A DNA stretch of 7,030 nucleotides from JACJYE01 sp964432875 (GTDB lineage: Bacteria > Bacteroidota > Bacteroidia > Chitinophagales > Saprospiraceae), in contig CAYSPJ010000203.1 in NCBI GenBank assembly GCA_964432875.1, forward strand, positions 1-7,030, in the 5' to 3' direction. Both the position numbers and the translations under genes were made by a program. Below, piece by piece: positions 1-3,771 of the stretch; within the stretch, counting starts at the first letter, position 1, and every line of letters begins with the position of its first letter. Under the pieces are notes generated by a model that worked only from the letters and a program-made list of their open reading frames with translations, had not been told where the DNA came from and searched no databases.

Positions 1-13
1 AAAGAAAGGGCTG

Positions 14-40
14 ATGCCTGAAAACCGTTTCATCAGGCAT
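14..40. repeat. Hairpin, 8-bp perfect stem
   Basis: ATGCCTGA (14-21) pairs perfectly with TCAGGCAT (33-40) across an 11-nt loop. No T-run follows on either strand, so this is not an obvious intrinsic terminator. The loop-side sequence AAAACCGTTT (21-30) recurs at 90-99 next to the next hairpin, which hints that the two structures are related. Confidence 0.5.
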
Positions 41-57
41 AGGCTCTGCCCAAGGTC

Positions 58-274
58 GGCCTTATTTGTTTTAGCGGAACCAAGCCGAAAAAACCGTTTG
101 GACAGTGAGCATCACTGTCCAAAAACAAAACACTGTATGAGCCTCGAAGCTGCTAAGCGCAATGCCTAAAGGCTTCACAACCTACAACCTCTGCTCAAAG
201 CTAAAATCTTGAGGGCGAGTTTGTTTTGTTTAGGTTTTTTCGGCTTGGTGTAGCGTTAAGAAACAAATAAAGCC
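58..274. repeat. Long imperfect inverted repeat, MITE-like
   Basis: The left arm (58-95, 38 nt) and right arm (233-274, 42 nt) are inverted copies of each other. The inner block is perfect over 17 nt: 79-95 is the reverse complement of 233-249. The outer block matches 13 of 14 nt (58-71 against 261-274). The two blocks are separated by 7 and 11 unmatched nt. The 137-nt spacer contains a separate 12-bp hairpin (97-123). No transposase gene and no clear target-site duplication are visible. The structure resembles a non-autonomous element with terminal inverted repeats, or a gene for a long hairpin RNA. The inverted repeat is directly seen; its identity is inference. Confidence 0.6.
88..123 (-). 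terminator. Possible minus-strand intrinsic terminator
   Basis: A perfect 12-bp stem (97-108 with 112-123) closes on a 3-nt loop. Read on the minus strand, the stem is followed after 3 nt by six T (88-93 on the plus strand are A). That is the layout of a Rho-independent terminator for minus-strand transcription. The nearest minus-strand gene ends at 668, over 500 nt away, so it could serve a long 3' UTR or an unannotated RNA. It sits inside the 58-274 inverted repeat and shares its T-run with the left arm, so it may simply be part of that element. Confidence 0.4.
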
Positions 275-284
275 GTGATTTTTG

Positions 285-308
285 CTTCTTTTCATCTAGG
301 AAAAGAAG
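285..308. repeat. Hairpin, 9-bp perfect stem
   Basis: CTTCTTTTC (285-293) and GAAAAGAAG (300-308) form a perfect 9-bp stem with a 6-nt loop. It lies 10 nt outside the right arm of the long inverted repeat and may belong to the same element. There is no T-run after the stem on either strand. Confidence 0.5.
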
Positions 309-367
309 GGCGAGAACGGCCCAAAGAGCAGCGCCTTAAAGCCGTGCTTCAAAAGAGATGCCTAAAC

Positions 368-393
368 TTCATGCTCCTGCAGCCAAGCATGAA
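368..393. repeat. Hairpin, 8-bp perfect stem
   Basis: TTCATGCT (368-375) and AGCATGAA (386-393) pair perfectly around a 10-nt loop that contains the palindrome CTGCAG. No gene is associated with it. Confidence 0.45.
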
Positions 394-433
394 ATCTGAC
401 GACCCTAGCAAGGTATCTGCCTTTGCGCTTAAT

Positions 434-640
434 TCTACGGCATTGCCCTGGAGGGGCTGCAGATTGGAAACCAGGTGGAGTTTCCCGGAAAAAACGCAAC
501 CCAATCACATCGACCAAGTTGGTCAAGACCAAAACAGTGGGAACAGATTCCTCTTAAAAACGGCCTTATGCAACAGCCTAGATGTCACCACCTTTCAGCT
601 GGTACCAGAGAGGCATGCAGCAGGCCGCCTCTACGGCATT
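434..640. repeat. 11-nt direct repeat; dispersed-repeat-like unit
   Basis: TCTACGGCATT occurs at 434-444 and again at 630-640. The second copy lies in a context (about 601-646: GGTACCAGAGAGGC, then GGCCGCCTCTACGGCATTTT) that reminds me of short GC-rich dispersed repeats frequently found between genes in Bacteroidota. GCCG (624-627) and CGGC (634-637) form a small stem followed on the plus strand by ATTTTTATTT. The direct repeat is seen; family membership is recollection and uncertain. Confidence 0.35.
512..532. repeat. Alternating dyad GACCAA-TTGGTC-GACCAA
   Basis: Three 6-mers alternate in orientation: GACCAA at 512-517, TTGGTC at 519-524 and GACCAA at 527-532. The central one can pair with either neighbour (1-nt or 2-nt gap). 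Such short-gap alternating dyads look like protein-binding half-sites more than RNA stems. No promoter or gene start is adjacent, so the function is unknown. Confidence 0.35.
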
Positions 641-667
641 TTTATTTCCCCCCTCTTAGCCTCCAGT

Positions 668-1744
668 TTACTCCGCCGGGTCAGCGCTAAAATCCACGTC
701 GCCGATTTTTATACCCAGAAGGTTGAGCGGGCCGGGGCTTTGCACGGAGAAGGGCACTTTTGCTGCCAGCCCGTCATAGACTTCATCAAAAGGCTTGCGC
801 GGCATAGCAAACTGGTAATTGGGGTCGAGGAAAATCCAGGAAGGCTGGTCGGCCAGTTCCTGGTCGATACCCAAGATAAGGCGCCTCAGGAAAATGAGGT
901 CGAGCGTGGTGATCTTGCGGTCGCGGTTGACGTCAGCAGCGATGAGTTGGAGGGTGCTGGGGAAGGTGTCAATACCGAGGATGTGCCGGCTCATGAGCAC
1001 GATATCCAGGGTGCTGATGCCATTTCTGGGGTTGAAATCGCGGCTGCCAGACAAGTAATAAGTATCTTCCTGGTCGAAAAGGCTGGTGAAGGAAAACTGG
1101 CCGCCCGGTCCGGAAACCGCCAGGGTATCAGGATTGCCTTCTACCAGGATCGAGGCTTCGGGCAGGGCGCTGCCGTTGGGCAACAACACGTTGCCCGCCG
1201 CAGTATAACTCACGGGAGGCTTTACCGCGCCGGTGGCCGCCACCGCAGCGTCCAATGCGGCAATGGTGGCTTGTTGATTTGGGCCCCGCACGTTGTAGTT
1301 AACCGTGCCGTCGGGGGCGATGACTACGAAGGTGGGCGTACCGAAGAAGGTGCCGTAGGTGCCGTTGGTGTAAGGGATAATGGCTGATAGGCTGCCGCCG
1401 TCAGCGCCTACGCCCGGGAAGCTGTGCCCGTGCATGTTCTTATAGGCGGCCACTACGGTGTTGAGGTCATCCGCTTTGTTGCTCAGGCTGATCATCTCCA
1501 TGTCGGCGGTGCCGGCACCCCACGACTGGTAGAAAGGCTCCATGAGCGGCGCGATGGCGTTGCAAGGCGGGCAATAGGTGAAAAACAGCTTGAGCACTAC
1601 CGTTTTGCCCTGGTTGAGGTGGTCGGCATACAATTGATGCTGTTGGCCGTCGCTATCAGTGACGGTGAAGTCCGGTGCCGGCGGTTGCCCGTGTAGCAGG
1701 CTAAAGCAGCACAAAAACAGCAGGCTGAGTAGAGATACTTTCAT
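668..1744 (-). CDS. Exported thioredoxin-like / dockerin-like fusion
   Basis: The 358-residue product starts with a Sec signal peptide (about 1-19, hydrophobic LLSLLFLCCFSLL). Next comes a TlpA/AhpC-type thioredoxin fold (about 22-172) with the redox motif CPPC at 58-61 and the expected cis-proline in GTPTF (Pro137). Residues 180-233 read as a carboxypeptidase-regulatory-like beta domain. Residues 234-294 hold two dockerin-type EF-hand repeats, each followed by an LxRxILGID-like helix. Loop 2 has ideal ligands (Asp271, Asn273, Asp275, Asp282); loop 1 has Arg240 where the third ligand should be. The tail, with IKIGDVD near the end, matches a module I associate with Saprospiria proteins. No T9SS sorting tail follows, so it is probably periplasmic or held by the dockerin-like part. 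It likely acts in thiol-disulfide exchange, with unknown partner. It is divergent from lipB. Confidence 0.85.
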   Translation of the reverse strand: MKVSLLSLLFLCCFSLLHGQPPAPDFTVTDSDGQQHQLYADHLNQGKTVVLKLFFTYCPPCNAIAPLMEPFYQSWGAGTADMEMISLSNKADDLNTVVAAYKNMHGHSFPGVGADGGSLSAIIPYTNGTYGTFFGTPTFVVIAPDGTVNYNVRGPNQQATIAALDAAVAATGAVKPPVSYTAAGNVLLPNGSALPEASILVEGNPDTLAVSGPGGQFSFTSLFDQEDTYYLSGSRDFNPRNGISTLDIVLMSRHILGIDTFPSTLQLIAADVNRDRKITTLDLIFLRRLILGIDQELADQPSWIFLDPNYQFAMPRKPFDEVYDGLAAKVPFSVQSPGPLNLLGIKIGDVDFSADPAE

Positions 1745-1822
1745 CGTATTTCGGTTTGGCGTTTTTTATGATGTGGCCAGCAGAGGTCCCCACAGGACTA
1801 GAACGCTTTCAAAAATCTGCTG

Positions 1823-1852
1823 CTAAGATACCGATTTTTTCTTAGGTCGGTA
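1823..1852. promoter_or_regulatory. Two interleaved dyads in divergent spacer
   Basis: CTAAGA (1823-1828) is inverted at 1840-1845, and TACCGA (1829-1834) is inverted at 1847-1852. The order is therefore A-B-A'-B'. As RNA this is formally a pseudoknot order, but connecting loops of 0 and 1 nt make the full fold sterically unlikely. Two alternative hairpins or two overlapping operators fit better. The site lies about 80-110 nt upstream of the redoxin-dockerin start and 41-70 nt upstream of the lipB -7 box, so it could serve either gene. TAAGCTTG (1853-1860, minus strand) is a one-mismatch -7 box next to it. Confidence 0.35.
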
Positions 1853-1864
1853 CAAGCTTATTTT

Positions 1865-1880
1865 GAAAAAACGTTTTTTC
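1865..1880. promoter_or_regulatory. Perfect 16-bp palindrome, candidate operator
   Basis: GAAAAAACGTTTTTTC reads identically on both strands. It lies 12 bp upstream of the lipB -7 box and covers the position where a -33 element would be expected; no TTG is found at the normal spacing. This suggests a site for a dimeric regulator or activator acting on lipB. A chance AT-rich palindrome cannot be excluded. Confidence 0.4.
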
Positions 1881-1892
1881 GCTAATAATTTT

Positions 1893-1900
1893 TACCTTTG
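1893..1900 (+). promoter_or_regulatory. Bacteroidota -7 promoter box for lipB operon
   Basis: TACCTTTG fits the Bacteroidota sigma-A -7 consensus TAnnTTTG exactly. It ends 17 nt before the lipB ATG, which would leave a leader of about 10-12 nt, typical of this phylum. The nearest upstream TTG (1863-1865) is too far away (27 bp) to be a proper -33 element. The leader has no Shine-Dalgarno sequence but is A-rich just before the start. Confidence 0.6.
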
Positions 1901-1917
1901 CGCCACATTTTTGAAAA

Positions 1918-2634
1918 ATGCAAAAAGTTGTATTCCAGGATTTAGGGTTGATGCGTTATCAGGAAGCCTGGTCTTATCAGGAGTCCAAGCTCAAAGAATT
2001 GGTAGACAGGAAGTTGAATAACCGGCAGCTGGAGAAGGAAGGCCATGCCCCAGAACCTCTTAGCCACTACTTGCTCTTTTGCGAACACCCGCCCGTCTAT
2101 ACCCTGGGCAAGAGCGGCTCGCTGGAAAACTTGCTGCTGGATGAGGCTGGGCTAGCCAAGAATGGGTTTGAATTCTTCAAAATCAACCGCGGAGGAGACA
2201 TCACCTATCACGGCCCTGGTCAGATTGTCGGCTATCCCATCTTCGACCTGGATGGCTTCTTCACCGACATCCACCAATACGTGCGCTACCTGGAAGAAGC
2301 GGTCATACGCACCATAGCGGAGTACGGGCTGGAAGGGATAAGAGTGCAAGGATATACCGGGGTGTGGCTCGAAGCCGCCAAGGGTCAGCCGCTGCGCAAA
2401 ATCTGCGCCATCGGCGTCCACCTGAGCCGCTGGGTTACCATGCACGGTTTTGCTTTCAATGTGAATACCGAGCTTTCCCATTTTGACAATATCATCCCCT
2501 GTGGCATCAGCGATCAAGACAAAGCAGTCAGCTCTTTGGAGCGCGAGCTGGGCCGCAAGTTGCCCCTGGAAGAAGTAAAAGATAAATTGAAATATCATTT
2601 TGCCGCTTTATTCGGATTTGAGTTTGCGGCTTAG
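1918..2634 (+). CDS. lipB: Octanoyl-[ACP]:protein N-octanoyltransferase
   Basis: LipB moves the octanoyl group from octanoyl-ACP to a lysine of lipoyl domains (pyruvate and 2-oxoglutarate dehydrogenases, GcvH). LipA then adds sulfur. It acts in the cytoplasm. The 238-residue length is normal for the family. Hallmarks are HPPVYTLG (57-64), RGGDITYHGPGQ (91-102), KICAIGVHLSRWVTMHGFAF (161-180) and IIPCGI (192-197). The catalytic pair corresponds to Lys161 and Cys195, so the enzyme should be active. The start at 1918 follows an ideal -7 box and gives the usual short N-terminus. A slightly long insert before the HPP motif (about 30-48) is a mild peculiarity. It is the first gene of a three-gene cluster. 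No lipA is in the window. Confidence 0.95.
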   Translation: MQKVVFQDLGLMRYQEAWSYQESKLKELVDRKLNNRQLEKEGHAPEPLSHYLLFCEHPPVYTLGKSGSLENLLLDEAGLAKNGFEFFKINRGGDITYHGPGQIVGYPIFDLDGFFTDIHQYVRYLEEAVIRTIAEYGLEGIRVQGYTGVWLEAAKGQPLRKICAIGVHLSRWVTMHGFAFNVNTELSHFDNIIPCGISDQDKAVSSLERELGRKLPLEEVKDKLKYHFAALFGFEFAA

Positions 2635-2648
2635 TTGCAATAAGGCCC

Positions 2649-3056
2649 ATGAAAAAGGATATACCCAACTTGAAAGTGGAAGACATTGCCATCGCCGTGG
2701 TACCTCGCGCTGCCGACGCCCTGGAAGAGGAAATGTGGGACACTTACCTCATCAATCTCAAAGCAGAGCCAATCTCCAATGTACTGGTCAATTCCAGGGG
2801 TTATGGAGAAATCGACGGTGAAAAAATGCGCACCACCACCCTGCGTCATTTTTTTGAAGAAATAGGCCCCTTATCAGCCGTGAAAATCGAGCCTATCCAA
2901 ACAAAATTATTCGGGCTGACCAACGAATACTGGGTGAGCTTTGTTCATGATGATTACATGTACGACAAGAAGTATGTATTTGTACATGGGAGTATTTCCG
3001 AAAGCCATTTTACCACCATCCCCTTTATCAACCGCAAAGGGGTGATGATCCGTTAA
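2649..3056 (+). CDS. Conserved Bacteroidota protein of unknown function
   Basis: The 135-residue product has no signal peptide and no membrane segment, so it is probably cytoplasmic. I recognise the pattern as a small protein widespread in Bacteroidota: MKKDIP start, then DIAIAVVP, WDTYLINLKAEPISNVLVNSRGYGE (30-54), a TTTLRHF segment (62-68), NEYWVSFVHDD (92-102), and an IPFINRKGV end (124-132). From memory it is sometimes labelled a phenylalanyl-tRNA synthetase subunit, which this length and the lack of synthetase motifs do not support. Alternating hydrophobic strands suggest a compact alpha/beta fold. It starts 14 nt after lipB and ends 9 nt before the thioesterase, so it is almost certainly cotranscribed with both. 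AAGG at 2642-2645 is a weak, closely spaced ribosome-binding candidate. Confidence 0.85.
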   Translation: MKKDIPNLKVEDIAIAVVPRAADALEEEMWDTYLINLKAEPISNVLVNSRGYGEIDGEKMRTTTLRHFFEEIGPLSAVKIEPIQTKLFGLTNEYWVSFVHDDYMYDKKYVFVHGSISESHFTTIPFINRKGVMIR

Positions 3057-3065
3057 TCCTAGTAC

Positions 3066-3596
3066 ATGAGCCATCAATTGAAAACCAAGCGCGTCAGTGA
3101 GTCCAAGACCATCATGACCGAAATGGTGATGCCCAATGACACCAACCCCATGGGCAACCTCATGGGGGGGAACCTGTTGCGTTGGATGGATATCGCCTGC
3201 GGCATTTGTGCCGGCAAACACTGCGAAGCCCATGTGGTCACCGCTTCCGTAGACCACGTCTCCTTCCAAAAGCCCATCCGCGTGGGCGATGTGGTGACCC
3301 TGGAGGCAAGCGTCACCCGTACCTTCCGCACCTCCGTAGAAATTTACGTCGAGGTGTTTGCCAACGATATCAAAGGCGGCAATGCCCGCCGCTGCAACCA
3401 TGCTTACTTTACTTTTGTAGGGCTGGATGACGAGGGGCACCCAATCCCGATCCCCCCGGTGCTCCCCCTTACGGAAATCGAACAGCAGCGCTACGACAGC
3501 GCCCCTCGCCGCCGCGAAGTGCGCCTCATGCTCGGCGGCCGCCTCAAGCCAGAGGATGCTTCGGAAATCAGAGCTTTTTTGTTTGATAAGGGCTAG
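3066..3596 (+). CDS. Hotdog-fold acyl-CoA thioesterase (YciA/BACH type)
   Basis: The 176-residue product is a single-domain 4HBT hotdog thioesterase that hydrolyses acyl-CoA to free acid and CoA; chain preference cannot be read from sequence. The family signature is clear: MPNDTNPMGNLMGGNLLRWMD (22-42), with the conserved Asn27, the GG turn (34-35) and the acidic Asp42 at the start of the hotdog helix. ASVDHVSFQKPIRVGDVV (60-77) is the central strand region. The C-terminal tail after about 135 is charged and variable. Length is typical. The start at 3066 lies 9 nt after the preceding gene and has no Shine-Dalgarno. Cotranscription with lipB suggests a link to acyl-chain metabolism, but general acyl-CoA housekeeping is equally possible. 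Confidence 0.9.
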   Translation: MSHQLKTKRVSESKTIMTEMVMPNDTNPMGNLMGGNLLRWMDIACGICAGKHCEAHVVTASVDHVSFQKPIRVGDVVTLEASVTRTFRTSVEIYVEVFANDIKGGNARRCNHAYFTFVGLDDEGHPIPIPPVLPLTEIEQQRYDSAPRRREVRLMLGGRLKPEDASEIRAFLFDKG

Positions 3597-3623
3597 GGTA
3601 GCATGAGTTGCCTGATAGAAACC

Positions 3624-3637
3624 GGGCTAAACAGCCC
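3624..3637 (+). terminator. Small hairpin after the thioesterase gene
   Basis: GGGCT (3624-3628) pairs with AGCCC (3633-3637) around AAAC, 27 nt past the thioesterase stop. There is no T-run after it, so it is at best a weak end-of-operon structure or an mRNA 3' stabiliser. Confidence 0.25.
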
Positions 3638-3695
3638 ATGGAGCAAAATACGGCTCGGTCAGATGCACCAGCAGCCCTAACTGTCGCTTACTATC

Positions 3696-3710
3696 CAAAT
3701 TTCAAATTTG
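3696..3710. promoter_or_regulatory. 15-bp dyad, candidate operator
   Basis: CAAATTT (3696-3702) and AAATTTG (3704-3710) form a perfect inverted repeat around one C. It lies 16 bp upstream of the putative -33 element of the propeller gene, a position suited to a dimeric activator or repressor. CAAATTTG at 3703-3710 is also a one-mismatch -7 box (TAnnTTTG), which is an alternative reading. Confidence 0.35.
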
Positions 3711-3725
3711 TAACCCCTGGATGGC

Positions 3726-3754
3726 TTGCCTTTTACTGAGAAATCCTAGCTTTA
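3726..3754 (+). promoter_or_regulatory. Putative promoter of the propeller gene
   Basis: TTG (3726-3728) and TAGCTTTA (3747-3754) are 18 bp apart. They resemble the Bacteroidota -33 TTG and -7 TAnnTTTG elements with one mismatch in the last base. The box ends 17 nt before the first ATG, the same distance as in the lipB promoter. Confidence 0.4.
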
Positions 3755-3771
3755 TGCCCATTTAACAGGTC

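Larger units (their letters stand above)
1..667. other. Gene-free, palindrome-rich spacer
   Basis: I see no convincing gene in this stretch. The plus-strand reading frame that opens at 275 and runs to 1387 is mostly antisense to the redoxin-dockerin gene, and its first 130 residues resemble no family I know. A short open frame from 2 to 169 has no recognisable product either. Instead the region carries a series of perfect or near-perfect inverted repeats (14-40, 58-274, 97-123, 285-308, 368-393, 512-532) and an 11-nt direct repeat (434-444 and 630-640). This density is what one expects of decayed or non-autonomous repeat elements, or of structured non-coding RNA. Which of these it is cannot be decided from one copy. 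Confidence 0.6.

Noticed and set aside
2..169. Open frame entering from the left edge
   Set aside because: It covers only about 56 codons across several perfect hairpins, with odd composition and no recognised family. It is not supported as the end of a gene.
58..274. Integron attC site
   Set aside because: The inverted repeat lacks the GTTRRRY and RYYYAAC core sites, and its arms are too far apart.
275..1387. 370-codon open frame on the plus strand
   Set aside because: Two thirds of it is antisense to the well-supported redoxin-dockerin gene, and the remainder has no recognisable domain. It is an antisense shadow extended into the gene-free spacer.
1810..1817. Possible minus-strand -7 box (GATTTTTG) for the redoxin-dockerin gene
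   Set aside because: It has a mismatch in the key first base and no -33 element at the right spacing, so it is no better than chance in AT-rich DNA.
3164..3170. Run of seven G inside the thioesterase gene, possible phase variation
   Set aside because: It simply encodes the conserved Met-Gly-Gly of the active-site loop. It is short, and the frame is intact.
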